Part shown: piece by piece, positions 8,763 to 18,879 of the stretch
Numbering within the stretch: the first letter of the stretch is position 1
Layout of the letters: every line of letters starts with the position of its first letter
Assembly: GCA_016284315.1 (NCBI GenBank)
Contig: JAEEOO010000057.1
Span: forward strand, 40,044 to 104,043
Direction: 5' to 3'
Length of the DNA stretch: 64,000 nucleotides
From: Lachnospiraceae bacterium
GTDB taxonomy: Bacteria > Bacillota > Clostridia > Lachnospirales > Lachnospiraceae
Notes under the pieces: model-generated
Told to the model about the DNA's origin: nothing
What the model saw: the letters and a program-made list of their open reading frames with translations, nothing else
The model's database searches: none
Position numbers and translations under genes: made by a program

Positions 8763-11159
8763 ATGCAGTACGGACATTTTGACCTTGCCGCAAAAGAGTA
8801 TGTTATCACTCGCCCCGATACACCGGCTCCCTGGTGTAACTATCTTGGTTCACCGGCATATGGTGCAATCATTTCTAACAACGCCGGAGGATACAGTTTC
8901 GTTCAGAGTGGTGCTAACGGACGTATTTCCAGATATCGCTTTAATTCCCAGATGGCTCTTCCCGGACGTTATATTTACATCCGAGACAATGATAATAATG
9001 ATTATTGGTCAGCAACATGGCAGCCTGTAGGCAAGCCCCTCGATCAGTATAAGAATGTATGCCGTCACGGCACAGGCTACACCGTGATCACCACCGATTA
9101 CGCAGGTATCAATTCCGAGACTACATATTATGTACCTCAGGATGCTACTTACGAAGTTTGGAACTGCAAGGTTACCAATACTTCCGACAAGCCCAGAAAG
9201 CTTTCTGTTTACGGATTTATCGAGTTTACCAACGAGAGCAATTACAATCAGGATCAGGTAAACCTTCAGTACACCCTCTTTATCTCAAGAACTTCATTTG
9301 AGGGAAACAAGATCATTGAGCATATCAATGAGAACTCCGGAAAGGACGCTACCGGATCAAACCACAAGGAGCGTTTCTTCGGACTAGCGGGCGCTAAGGT
9401 TGATGCGTATAACGGAAACCTTGACAGCTTTATCGGACCTTACAGAACCTACTCAAATCCTATCGCAGTAGAGAGCGGAAAGTGCGACGGAACTCTTAAC
9501 TACAATGCAAACTGCTGCGGTGCGCTTCAGTCCGATATCGAGCTTGCACCCGGTGAGAGCAAGACCTTTACCTACCTCTTTGGACAGAAGAACAATGCCG
9601 AGGCGGATGAGCTTATTAAGAAGTATGAGAAGGCCGGCACTGTAGAAAAGGAAGTAGAAGAGCTTAAAGCATACTGGCATGCAAAGCTTGAGAACTTCAT
9701 GGTTGAGACTCCTTCAGAAGAGTTCAACAACATGATCAACGTATGGAACGCTTATCAGTGCTTCATCACCTTTACATGGTCAAGAGCTGCATCCCTTATC
9801 TACTGTGGAGAGAGAAACGGATACGGATATCGTGACACCGTACAGGACATCCAGGGTATCATCCACATGGATCCCGAAATGGCACTTGAGAAGATCCGCT
9901 TCATGATCTCTGCTCAGGTTAACAACGGTGCGGGACTTCCTCTCGTAGTATTTGATTTCGTACCCGGAAACTCCGGAACACCCGATGATCCTGAGTGGGT
10001 AAAGATGACCGGACATCCTTCATACCGTGCGGATGATGCACTTTGGCTCTTCCCTACTGTATACAAATACATCGCAGAGAGCGGAAACGTTGCATTCCTC
10101 GATGAGAAGATCCTTTACGCTAACGGCGGTGAGGATACAGTATACGATCACTTAAAGAAGGCTATCGAGTTCTCTATGAACCATATGGGCGACCACAATA
10201 TGCCCGCAGGACTCCACGCTGACTGGAACGACTGCTTAAGAATGGGAGCAAAGGGAGAATCAACCTTCGTTGCATTCCAGCTTTACTACGCTCTTAATAT
10301 GATGCTTGAGATTGCCGGAGATCGTAAGGATACCGAGTACATCAAGTATCTTGAAGATATCAAGTCAAAGCTTGGCGAGACCCTTTCAAAGTGCTGGGAT
10401 GAGGACAGATTCATCCGTGGTATCAGAGACAACGGTGTTATCGTCGGCGCAAAGAAGGATCCCGAGGCAAATATGTGGCTCAACCCTCAGAGCTGGGCTG
10501 TCATCTCCGGATTCGCTTCCGATGAGCAGGCTAAGAAGTCCATGGATTCCGTACATGACATCCTCAATACTCCTTACGGCGTAAAGCTTCTCGAGCCCCC
10601 TTATGTTGACCACTACTTTGACGGTGCGCTTATGCACATCTTCAACCCCGATACAAAGGAAAACGGCGGTATCTTCTCCCAGTCACAGGGATGGCTTATC
10701 CTTGCAGAGTCTCTTATGGGAGACGGTGACAGAGCCTTCGAGTACTTCCTTGAGAGCTCACCCGCTTCTATGAACGACAAGGCTGAAATCCGTGTGATCG
10801 AGCCTTACGTTCACGGACAGTTCGTTGAGTCAAAACGTTCACCTTTCGCCGGACGTGCTCATGTACATTGGCTTACCGGAACCGGCTCAACTGTTATGGT
10901 TGGTTGCGTAGAGGGTATCTGCGGTATGAGACCTACTCCCGAAGGACTTGTTGTTTCTCCTTCAATTCCTCACGAGTGGGACGGCATGAAGATGGAGAAG
11001 AACTTCCGCGGAAGCCACATCTCTATCAAGGTTGAGAACCCTAACCACGTTTCAAGCGGCGTAAAGAGCCTTACTCTTAACGGAGAAGCACTTGACGGCG
11101 ATCTTATCCCCGCTTCCAAGCTTAAGGATAAGAATGAAGTCGTTGTTGTTCTCGGTTAA
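8763..11159 (+). CDS. GH94 family phosphorylase, likely cellobiose phosphorylase
   Basis: MQYGHFDLAAKEYVITRPDTPAPWCNYLGSPAYGAIISNNAGGYSF; GAGLPLVVFDF; HADWNDCLR; start set at 8763 behind GAGGAGG rather than ORF-track 8694. Confidence 0.92.
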   Translation: MQYGHFDLAAKEYVITRPDTPAPWCNYLGSPAYGAIISNNAGGYSFVQSGANGRISRYRFNSQMALPGRYIYIRDNDNNDYWSATWQPVGKPLDQYKNVCRHGTGYTVITTDYAGINSETTYYVPQDATYEVWNCKVTNTSDKPRKLSVYGFIEFTNESNYNQDQVNLQYTLFISRTSFEGNKIIEHINENSGKDATGSNHKERFFGLAGAKVDAYNGNLDSFIGPYRTYSNPIAVESGKCDGTLNYNANCCGALQSDIELAPGESKTFTYLFGQKNNAEADELIKKYEKAGTVEKEVEELKAYWHAKLENFMVETPSEEFNNMINVWNAYQCFITFTWSRAASLIYCGERNGYGYRDTVQDIQGIIHMDPEMALEKIRFMISAQVNNGAGLPLVVFDFVPGNSGTPDDPEWVKMTGHPSYRADDALWLFPTVYKYIAESGNVAFLDEKILYANGGEDTVYDHLKKAIEFSMNHMGDHNMPAGLHADWNDCLRMGAKGESTFVAFQLYYALNMMLEIAGDRKDTEYIKYLEDIKSKLGETLSKCWDEDRFIRGIRDNGVIVGAKKDPEANMWLNPQSWAVISGFASDEQAKKSMDSVHDILNTPYGVKLLEPPYVDHYFDGALMHIFNPDTKENGGIFSQSQGWLILAESLMGDGDRAFEYFLESSPASMNDKAEIRVIEPYVHGQFVESKRSPFAGRAHVHWLTGTGSTVMVGCVEGICGMRPTPEGLVVSPSIPHEWDGMKMEKNFRGSHISIKVENPNHVSSGVKSLTLNGEALDGDLIPASKLKDKNEVVVVLG

Positions 11160-11173
11160 TAATGTAACTGCGC

Positions 11174-11204
11174 AAAGTCCGGAGTATTCCGGACTTTGTT
11201 TTTT
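11174..11204 (+). terminator. Intrinsic terminator after GH94 gene
   Basis: AAAGTCCGGA-GTAT-TCCGGACTTT then GTTTTTT. Confidence 0.9.
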
Positions 11205-11216
11205 AGGAGGTATTTT

Positions 11217-12125
11217 ATGGGGTATACTATTAATGAGGTCCCGGAACGAGTCACGAAAATGCGTGAGGCCTGGGCCGAGAGCGACGCGAAGAGGGACGTG
11301 GGACTGACGGAGCCGGAAGAGATAGAGAAGTTCAGGAATATTTCTTATGGGCCATATGATAAGTGGAATTTGCTTGATGTGTATGTTCCAAAGGATAATC
11401 CTGATGGCAAGCCCTTCCCGACGATACTGAACATCCATGGCGGCGGCTATTTCTACGGCGACAAGGAACTTTACAGATTCTACTGCATGAGGCTGGCAAG
11501 ATTTGGCTTTGCTGTGGTCAATATCAATTACAGACTGTCTCCCGAGTTCAGGTTCCCTTCACCTATCGAGGATGCCATGGCAGTCATGCACTGGATCGGC
11601 AAGAATGCGGCGGAATATAATCTTGATAAGAACAACGTATTTATCGTCGGAGATTCTGCCGGAGCTCAGATTACAAGTCAGTTTTCCTGCGTATTTACCA
11701 ATCCTGAGTATGCCAAGTTATTCGGTCTTAAGGCTCCGGAAGATGTTAAACTGAGAGCCATCGGCCTGGCCTGCGGAATGTATAAATTCCCGGATAAGGG
11801 CAAGGGCGAAGAGATGGATACCATCATGTTGGATTATCTCGGAAGCAAGGATGTCATCGGTGATCCCAGAACTATCCTTCACGAGAATATTACGGATAAG
11901 TATCCCGCCACATATATCTTTACCTGCTACAACGACTTCCTTTTTACCGAATGTAAACCCTATGCGGATTTCCTTGAGTCAAAAGGAGTAGACGTAGGAA
12001 GCAAGATTTACGGAAGTAAAGAAGAAAAAGAGATAGGCCATGTTTTCCATTGTAACCTTCGGTTAGAAGAGGGAGAGAGAGCCAACAAGGCTCAGACCGA
12101 TTTCTTTAAGAAACATATAAAATAA
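11217..12125 (+). CDS. Alpha/beta hydrolase, HSL/acetyl-esterase type
   Basis: NIHGGGYFYG oxyanion-hole motif, VGDSAGAQI nucleophile elbow, late GHVFH; RBS AGGAGG before 11217. Confidence 0.88.
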   Translation: MGYTINEVPERVTKMREAWAESDAKRDVGLTEPEEIEKFRNISYGPYDKWNLLDVYVPKDNPDGKPFPTILNIHGGGYFYGDKELYRFYCMRLARFGFAVVNINYRLSPEFRFPSPIEDAMAVMHWIGKNAAEYNLDKNNVFIVGDSAGAQITSQFSCVFTNPEYAKLFGLKAPEDVKLRAIGLACGMYKFPDKGKGEEMDTIMLDYLGSKDVIGDPRTILHENITDKYPATYIFTCYNDFLFTECKPYADFLESKGVDVGSKIYGSKEEKEIGHVFHCNLRLEEGERANKAQTDFFKKHIK

Positions 12126-12142
12126 TTAATCAGAGGTTTATC

Positions 12143-12916
12143 ATGTCAGACGGAGTTAAACTGAATTTACCGGAAGGCTTTCCTTACGCCTACGAAACAC
12201 ACCTTCATACCAACCAGGCTTCTGCCTGCGCCCACAATACGGGGGCAGAGATGGCAAGGGCTGCAAAGGACGCCGGATATACCGGAATCATAGTAACGGA
12301 TCATTTCTATTACGGAAATACCTGCGTTGACAGGTCTCTTCCTTGGAGCGACTGGGTGGAAGGCTTCTGCAAAGGCTATGAAGATGCAAAGAAGGAAGGC
12401 GACAAGATCGGCCTTCAGGTATTCTTCGGATGGGAGGCCTGCTACAAGGCTACTGAGTTTTTGATAAACGGCTTGTCTAAGCAGTGGCTTCTTGACCATC
12501 CCGAGATTAAGGACTGTACAATAGAAGAGCAGTTTGAACTGGTTCACAAGGACGGCGGAATGGTGGTTCACTGCCATCCCTTCAGAGAGGAATTCTATAT
12601 CCCCGAGATCAGGCTCTTTCCCGATTACTGCGACGCGGTTGAGACGGTAAATGCAACCCATACCTGCATCCTTAGTAAGTCCCATAACAATCCGGAGTTT
12701 GATGTAAAGGCTAAGGCTTATGCAAAGGAGCATAACAAGCCCGAGACCTCCGGCTCCGATATCCATACTGTCAACTTCATTTACGGCGGCCTTGCATTTC
12801 AGAGAAAGCTTGAGGACAGCAAGGACTACTGTAAAGCAATCCTTACCCGCGAACCCGTCGTCCTTTTATCCGGCAATGAAACCGCCGACGGCGCCTCGCC
12901 CTATTATCCATATTGA
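12143..12916 (+). CDS. PHP-domain metal-dependent phosphoesterase-like protein
   Basis: ETHLHTNQASAC, VTDHF, GWEACYK, HCHPFR, GSDIHTVN. Confidence 0.85.
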   Translation: MSDGVKLNLPEGFPYAYETHLHTNQASACAHNTGAEMARAAKDAGYTGIIVTDHFYYGNTCVDRSLPWSDWVEGFCKGYEDAKKEGDKIGLQVFFGWEACYKATEFLINGLSKQWLLDHPEIKDCTIEEQFELVHKDGGMVVHCHPFREEFYIPEIRLFPDYCDAVETVNATHTCILSKSHNNPEFDVKAKAYAKEHNKPETSGSDIHTVNFIYGGLAFQRKLEDSKDYCKAILTREPVVLLSGNETADGASPYYPY

Positions 12917-12933
12917 GTAGATTATAATAAACA

Positions 12934-13076
12934 GCTTGCATTTGTTATGTTCAGCGACGGCACCATGTAGCGCCGCCGGCACTTACTGAGAGCGTAGCTC
13001 GAAGTTAGTACCGCTGCGAAAAGCGCGGTATGAGGCGAGAGCCGTGTGCCGGAACTGAATGTGACAAATAGCAAGC
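12934..13076. repeat. 143-nt imperfect inverted-repeat / multi-hairpin intergenic element
   Basis: Outer arms GCTTGCATTTGTTATGTTCAG and CTGAATGTGACAAATAGCAAGC are near-complementary; inner CGGCAC/GTGCCG, GAGC-GTA-GCTC and ACCGC..GCGGT hairpins. Confidence 0.65.
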
Positions 13077-13100
13077 GTGACTAGTTTATAAAAGTTTAAT

Positions 13101-13145
13101 AATACACGCAAATGCAGTAAATACCGCAGTTACGTGTATTTTTTA
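13101..13145 (+). terminator. Hairpin terminator
   Basis: AATACACG...CGTGTATT followed by TTTTT. Confidence 0.6.
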
Positions 13146-13154
13146 TGCTATTTA

Positions 13155-13181
13155 TTAGCACTCTGCTCAAATGAGTGCTAA
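13155..13181 (+). promoter_or_regulatory. CIRCE element (HrcA operator)
   Basis: TTAGCACTC-TGCTCAAAT-GAGTGCTAA, exact match to consensus TTAGCACTC-N9-GAGTGCTAA. Confidence 0.97.
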
Positions 13182-13188
13182 TTTTCTC

Positions 13189-13217
13189 TTGACTTCTCAT
13201 TTGGGGGTATTTAAAAT
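13189..13217 (+). promoter_or_regulatory. SigA-type promoter of htpG
   Basis: TTGACT-N17-TAAAAT 8 nt downstream of CIRCE. Confidence 0.75.
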
Positions 13218-13293
13218 AGCTCTTGTAGGCAAAAAGTCTATATTTCCTACGTAAGATCATTTTATGAATAATGTAGAAAGAAGGCACTTTTAA

Positions 13294-15366
13294 ATGGCAA
13301 AGAACGGTTCATTATCAATCACAAGCGAGAACATTTTTCCCGTTATTAAAAAGTGGTTATATTCAGACCACGATATTTTCTATCGTGAGCTCGTTTCCAA
13401 CGGCTGCGATGCTATCACAAAATTAAAAAAACTCGATATGATGGGTGAGTACCAGTTACCCGATGGTTACAAGGGAAAGATTCAGGTAATTACAGACCCG
13501 GAGAAGAAGACCCTTACCTTTATCGATAACGGACTCGGTATGACCGAGAGCGAAGTTGACGAATATATCAACCAGATCGCATTCTCAGGTGCTACCGACT
13601 TCATCGCAAAGTACAAGGACAAGAGTAGTGCTGACCAGATCATCGGACATTTCGGACTTGGTTTCTACTCAGCATTCATGGTAGCCGATGAAGTTCACAT
13701 CGACACCCTTTCATATCAGAAGGATGCTAAGCCCGTTCACTGGGAGTGCGACGGCGGAACAGAGTATTCCATGGAGGAGGGCGACTACGATCAGGTAGGT
13801 ACAAAGATCACCCTCTTTATCAACGAAGATTGCCTTGAGTTCTGTAACTACTACAGAGCACAGGAAGTACTTAAGAAGTATTGTTCATTCATGCCCTTCG
13901 AGATCTATCTCTCACAGAAGGACACAAAAGAGACTTCAATAATCAAGCTTGAAGAGAAGCTTGATACTGATACTGTTCTTGAGGAGATCCATCCCAAGAA
14001 GGAAGTTAAGGACGGAAAGGAAGAGCTTGTCGGCGAAGAGAAATTAAAGATCGTTAAGCGTCCTGAGCTCCTTAACGAGACCCAGCCCCTTTGGACAAAG
14101 ACTCCCAGCGAGTGCACCAAGGAAGAATACCTCGATTTCTATCGCAAGGTATTTAAGGACTATAAGGAGCCCCTTTTCTGGATCCACCTTAACATGGACT
14201 ATCCTTTCAACTTAAAGGGTATTCTCTACTTCCCTAAGATCAACATGGAGTACGAGTCCATCGAGGGAACCATTAAGCTTTACAACAACCAGGTATTCGT
14301 TGCGGACAATATCAAGGAGGTTATCCCCGAATTCCTTATGCTCCTTAAGGGTGTTATCGATTGCCCCGATATCCCTCTTAACGTTTCTCGTTCCGCACTT
14401 CAGAACGATGGATTCGTTACTAAGATTTCTGACTACATCAGCAAGAAGGTTGCCGATAAGCTTTCCGGAATGTGCAAGACCGAGAAGGAAGAGTACGACA
14501 AGTACTGGGATGATATCGCTCCCTTTATCAAGTACGGCTGCTTAAAGGATGACAAGTTCTGCGAGAAGATGAACGACTACATCCTCTTCAAGAACCTTGA
14601 CGGAAAGTACTTAACCCTTCCCGAGTGCCTCGAGGTTAAGCCTACCGATACAGACGAGGAAGCAGCAGTAGATGAAAACGGCAACAAGGTAGATGCCGAA
14701 GTAGTAACCGACGGTGAATCTTCTGAAGAGAATGCAGAGGAAGAAGAGAAGAAGGAAAAGACCATCTACTACGTTACCGATGAACAGCAGCAGGGTTCAT
14801 ACATTGCTATGTTCAAGGCAGCTAAGATGGATGCTGTCATCCTTACCCACAATATCGACCAGCCCTTCATCCAGCAGCTTGAGTCAAAGAACGAGGGCGT
14901 TCACTTCCAGCGTATCGATGCAGACGTAAGCGAGGCTATGAAGTCAAAGACCTCCAAGAAGGCTGAGAAGGAATTCGAGGAGCAGGCAAAAGAGATCGGC
15001 GAAGTTATGAAGAAGGCTCTTAAGAAAGAGCAGCTTGCAGTTAAGATCGAGAAGCTTAAGAACAAGAAGGTTGCATCCGTTCTTACTCTTTCAGAGCAGA
15101 CTCGCCGTATGCAGGATATGATGAAGATGTATGCTATTCAGGGCATGCCTATGGGAGATTTCGGTGCTGAAGGCGAGACCCTTGTCCTCAACGCAAATCA
15201 TCCTCTTGTTGAGTATGTTACCGCAAACAAGGATAGCGAGAATGCTTCCACCATCTGCAAACAGCTCTATGATCTTGCAAAGATCCAGCAGGCACCTCTT
15301 ACACCCGAAGAGATGGCAGAGTTCGTTGCAAGAAGCAATGAAATAATGCTTCTTCTTACCAAATAA
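13294..15366 (+). CDS. htpG: Molecular chaperone HtpG (Hsp90)
   Basis: YRELVSNGCDAITKLKKL, FIDNGLGMTESEV, IGHFGLGFYSAFMV, LNVSRSALQND. Confidence 0.97.
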   Translation: MAKNGSLSITSENIFPVIKKWLYSDHDIFYRELVSNGCDAITKLKKLDMMGEYQLPDGYKGKIQVITDPEKKTLTFIDNGLGMTESEVDEYINQIAFSGATDFIAKYKDKSSADQIIGHFGLGFYSAFMVADEVHIDTLSYQKDAKPVHWECDGGTEYSMEEGDYDQVGTKITLFINEDCLEFCNYYRAQEVLKKYCSFMPFEIYLSQKDTKETSIIKLEEKLDTDTVLEEIHPKKEVKDGKEELVGEEKLKIVKRPELLNETQPLWTKTPSECTKEEYLDFYRKVFKDYKEPLFWIHLNMDYPFNLKGILYFPKINMEYESIEGTIKLYNNQVFVADNIKEVIPEFLMLLKGVIDCPDIPLNVSRSALQNDGFVTKISDYISKKVADKLSGMCKTEKEEYDKYWDDIAPFIKYGCLKDDKFCEKMNDYILFKNLDGKYLTLPECLEVKPTDTDEEAAVDENGNKVDAEVVTDGESSEENAEEEEKKEKTIYYVTDEQQQGSYIAMFKAAKMDAVILTHNIDQPFIQQLESKNEGVHFQRIDADVSEAMKSKTSKKAEKEFEEQAKEIGEVMKKALKKEQLAVKIEKLKNKKVASVLTLSEQTRRMQDMMKMYAIQGMPMGDFGAEGETLVLNANHPLVEYVTANKDSENASTICKQLYDLAKIQQAPLTPEEMAEFVARSNEIMLLLTK

Positions 15367-15400
15367 GGTTGAAACAAAAAGCATAAAAAGATAAAATAGT

Positions 15401-15434
15401 CAGAGGATGATTTAATTCATCCTCTGATTTTTTT
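15401..15434 (+). terminator. Intrinsic terminator after htpG
   Basis: CAGAGGATGA-TTTAAT-TCATCCTCTG-ATTTTTTT. Confidence 0.92.
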
Positions 15435-15449
15435 AGGGAGAGAAAATTG

Positions 15450-17393
15450 ATGAAGAAAAAGATTGTTAGCGTAATGCTTGCACTTGTAATGACAGCATCT
15501 GTTGTTGCCGGTTGCGCTTTTAAAGGTGCTACAGGCGGAGCAGAGAATGAGATCGAAGAGAATAATACCGTAGAGACCGGTGATGAAGAGGCTAATAAAG
15601 AAGAGGAAAAAGAGGAGAATATTGCAGAGCCCGAAGAAGTTAAAGTGACGGAGGGCCGTCATATCCTTAAGGCATCTTCTTACGACACAAGTAAGGTCTT
15701 TATTGTTGATGATAACGGTACCAAAGTTGACGAGTTCGATATGGACGAGCTCTGCAAAAAGGACGAGTTCCTTCGCGATGCTTCATATTGTAATCTTATA
15801 GAGTACGCTGATGGTATCGCTTATTCCGCCGTTTCATTCTATGATCAAAGTAGCAGTACATACAAGTATTATATTGTGGCTACAGACGTTAATGCCGGTA
15901 AATCCATCGTAATGCGTGAGCAGGCTGCTGATGAATACATCCAGTCAATCGATGAATACTCCGGACATATCTACATGACTTTTTACGATTATGTTTCATC
16001 CGGAAAGATCTCTTACAGAGAGTATCTTTACACAAAAGCAGAGGGAGAACTGGCATATACTGTAGAAGATGCCCCCTGCATGGATGTTCTTAACATGCTC
16101 AATGATTATTCTTTCGCTTTGAACAGGGATGCTTCTATTGAGTATACGAGATGTGATTGTTTTACCGAGACCTTTGACAAATACGGATATGCTATAGCTA
16201 CAAAGGGTCATAAGATTTACAAGATCGGTGCGGACAAGACCGTTAAGCAGCTCGTTGATTGCGGTGATCATTATGTAAATGTTATCGGATATGACGATGC
16301 TTTCGTAACATATACCAGTTATGAGGATGATGAGAACAAACTATACTGCTACTCTATGGAAGGCGGAGTAACATCTGAGATCCTGGTTGCCGAAGGCGGT
16401 GTATATCTTTTATATTCAGACGGAGGCCTGTATTATTACAAGGACTTAAGCGAAACCTACGGTGTTGTTAATCATCATATCTTTAAGTACGAGCCCGCTT
16501 TTGGAACCAATTCCCTTGTTTACGAGATAGCAAGCGTCCCCGGAATTGACAGCTACAACATCGGTATTCAGGGATTCAGCGTTATCGATGGTCAGGTTTA
16601 TTTCGTAAATCCCATGGAAAAGGCATATAAATGGGTAAGGGTAAACTTTGACGAGAACGGTGCGTCATATACGGACATCTACTGTACCCTCAAGGAACTT
16701 GATAGCTTTAATTACGGCACAGTAAGTTATGTTTCCAACGTATACAACTGCCCCTATTGCGGAACACCTCTCTACAAGGAATATATCGAGTACTTCCAGT
16801 TTGATCCCGAAAAGTTTGAAAATGCCGGCAAGATCAACGAGGTGCTTTTTGAGAGATACAAGGTAAATCCCGATAATGATTATTTTGTTCTTAAAACTGT
16901 TGAAGAGAGTGAGTGTGAATACCACAAGGAAACTCCTGAGTTTTATACCGAGACCAATGATGTTACCTTCTCAAACGTAAAGTTTATCGGAGATAAATAC
17001 GTTGAAGTTACGATGAATGGATATTGGTATGGCGGCGGAGCTCACGGATATCCTGAAATGTATTACCAGCTCTTTGATCTTACAACAGGCGAAGAGAAGA
17101 CTATCAAAGACTTCTATGAAGGTACCGAAGAAGATTTTAAGAATCTTTTGGTGGAGCAGGTCAAGAAAGATTATGAAGCCGGAAAAGAGTATATATATGG
17201 AATGTACACTGATGACATTGAGCAAATCTGCAAAGATGTTTATGACTACACCGGACTTGATACTGTGCTTATTGATTTCATGGAAGACGGAATCTCTGTA
17301 GAGTATTCTCCTTACACCCTTGGCCCCTATGCATCCGGCTTCATCTGTGTTGAAGTAAGCTATCAGGACCTTCTTGGAAGAGACAGCCTGTAA
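15450..17393 (+). CDS. Lipoprotein with RsiV-like/DUF3298 C-terminal domain
   Basis: MKKKIVSVMLALVMTASVVAGC lipobox; C-terminus YGGGAHGYPEMYYQLFDLTTGEEKTIKDFYEG...FKNLLVEQVKK typical of DUF3298. Confidence 0.75.
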   Translation: MKKKIVSVMLALVMTASVVAGCAFKGATGGAENEIEENNTVETGDEEANKEEEKEENIAEPEEVKVTEGRHILKASSYDTSKVFIVDDNGTKVDEFDMDELCKKDEFLRDASYCNLIEYADGIAYSAVSFYDQSSSTYKYYIVATDVNAGKSIVMREQAADEYIQSIDEYSGHIYMTFYDYVSSGKISYREYLYTKAEGELAYTVEDAPCMDVLNMLNDYSFALNRDASIEYTRCDCFTETFDKYGYAIATKGHKIYKIGADKTVKQLVDCGDHYVNVIGYDDAFVTYTSYEDDENKLYCYSMEGGVTSEILVAEGGVYLLYSDGGLYYYKDLSETYGVVNHHIFKYEPAFGTNSLVYEIASVPGIDSYNIGIQGFSVIDGQVYFVNPMEKAYKWVRVNFDENGASYTDIYCTLKELDSFNYGTVSYVSNVYNCPYCGTPLYKEYIEYFQFDPEKFENAGKINEVLFERYKVNPDNDYFVLKTVEESECEYHKETPEFYTETNDVTFSNVKFIGDKYVEVTMNGYWYGGGAHGYPEMYYQLFDLTTGEEKTIKDFYEGTEEDFKNLLVEQVKKDYEAGKEYIYGMYTDDIEQICKDVYDYTGLDTVLIDFMEDGISVEYSPYTLGPYASGFICVEVSYQDLLGRDSL

Positions 17394-17431
17394 AATGTTT
17401 TTTGCAACGCTTTTAGCTAATTAATGATAAT

Positions 17432-17465
17432 AAAAAGGAAGTGGTTTAAATGCCACTTCCTATTT
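17432..17465. terminator. Bidirectional terminator between convergent genes
   Basis: AGGAAGTGG-TTTAAATG-CCACTTCCT flanked by A-rich and T-rich tracts. Confidence 0.7.
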
Positions 17466-17486
17466 GCGTGTCTATGTTAGTTATTA

Positions 17487-17855
17487 TCAGCTTTTCCAGA
17501 GTCCGTGAAGATTGCAGTATTCATAAGCAGCTACAAAACTCTCGCCGTCGGCAAGAAGGAATTCTGCTTTGGGAGCTTCGCCGGGCTTTAAGAATCTTCT
17601 CTGAACGCCGTTTGTAGTCTCAATGGCGATCCACTGAATGTAATGGTTATCGAGCATAGGGTGTTCTACGCTTCCGACTGCAACGCAGACTTTGTTGCCT
17701 TCGCAGGTAACGACAGGAACATGCTTTTCGTGTGCTCCGTCGCTGGTTCCGGGAACAAGCTCTGTCATGGGCTTCCCACAACAGGAAGGATCGCATGACC
17801 CTTTGAAAAGCTCATCTACAATGGTTCCACAGGTATCACACTTAAATATCTTCAT
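17487..17855 (-). CDS. dfx: Desulfoferrodoxin / superoxide reductase
   Basis: CDTCG...SCCGKPM center I; EKHVPVV, EHPM, HYIQWI, YEYCNLHGLW center II ligands. Confidence 0.95.
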   Translation of the reverse strand: MKIFKCDTCGTIVDELFKGSCDPSCCGKPMTELVPGTSDGAHEKHVPVVTCEGNKVCVAVGSVEHPMLDNHYIQWIAIETTNGVQRRFLKPGEAPKAEFLLADGESFVAAYEYCNLHGLWKS

Positions 17856-18136
17856 TTTAAAAGCCTCCTTTTAGCTTATTGATGTTATTATACCAACAAA
17901 ATAATTTTACACTAATCAATAGAATAAAAATATCAGATAATTCTCCAAATATTCCGATTATTTTTGGTAGTTTCAACAATGCTTGGTGAACAAATTGTTA
18001 AATATCTATTAATTGTTTACATAACGCTTACATTAAATTCACTGGGGTGATAAAATAAGGGTGAGATTATGGGGAGGAGAATATTAAGATCTACAAGTAC
18101 TAAAAGCGTTGAAATTCAGTGCAAGGAGGTATGAGT

Positions 18137-18856
18137 ATGGCTATTAATATTCATCCGAAAACAGATTATTCTGTATTATTTAATTCGTCTGCAAAGACTA
18201 ATAATACATCATCCACCGGAAATCTTTCCAATATGCTTGGAGAATATAATACCATAAAGAGTGGTGCGTACGGAAAACTTATGAAAGCATATTTTTCCGA
18301 AGGTGGCTCCGAGCGCATTTCAAAGGTGGCTGATACTACAAAGAATAAGACAATTATCAAGAATGCTGCTTCAGAAGAAGAGAAGAAGTTCAATAAGGTT
18401 TCTTCTACTGCGGATTCTCTTCAGAGATCAGTCGGACAGATTGCTAAGCTTGGTGAAGATGCTACCGAAGAAGAGGTATATAGCGCCGTTAGTTCGTACG
18501 TTAAGGATTACAATAATCTCCTTGACGCATCAACGAATGCGGAATCAACCTCTGTTGATAAGAGAATTAACACTATTCTTAACCAGTCCATAAATAACAG
18601 CAAGAAACTGAACGAGATGGGTATAACCGTTGGCAAGGATGGAAAGCTTTCCCTCGATAAGGAAACCTTGTCAAAGGCTGATAAAGATTCTGTAGTTTCT
18701 GCCTTTGCCGACAGAGGCGGCTATGGCTACAGTGTCAGCGTTTCGGCGGCTATGGCGGCATCAAACGCAAACTATGAAGCAACCCGTACTTCCATGTATA
18801 ACGGACAGGGCGGATACAACACTCAAACAGGTAGTTTGCTTGACAGTTTGATGTAA
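18137..18856 (+). CDS. Hypothetical protein with FliD C-terminal-like segment
   Basis: RINTILNQSINNSKKLNEMGITVGKDGKLSLDKETL resembles the FliD_C pattern (L..iGIT..kDGkLsLDe..l); good RBS AAGGAGG. Confidence 0.5.
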   Translation: MAINIHPKTDYSVLFNSSAKTNNTSSTGNLSNMLGEYNTIKSGAYGKLMKAYFSEGGSERISKVADTTKNKTIIKNAASEEEKKFNKVSSTADSLQRSVGQIAKLGEDATEEEVYSAVSSYVKDYNNLLDASTNAESTSVDKRINTILNQSINNSKKLNEMGITVGKDGKLSLDKETLSKADKDSVVSAFADRGGYGYSVSVSAAMAASNANYEATRTSMYNGQGGYNTQTGSLLDSLM

Positions 18857-18879
18857 TTAGTGTATCATACGTTTTGTTG

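Noticed and set aside
12167-12766. 199-aa minus-strand ORF
   Set aside because: Antisense to the PHP-domain gene; shadow ORF
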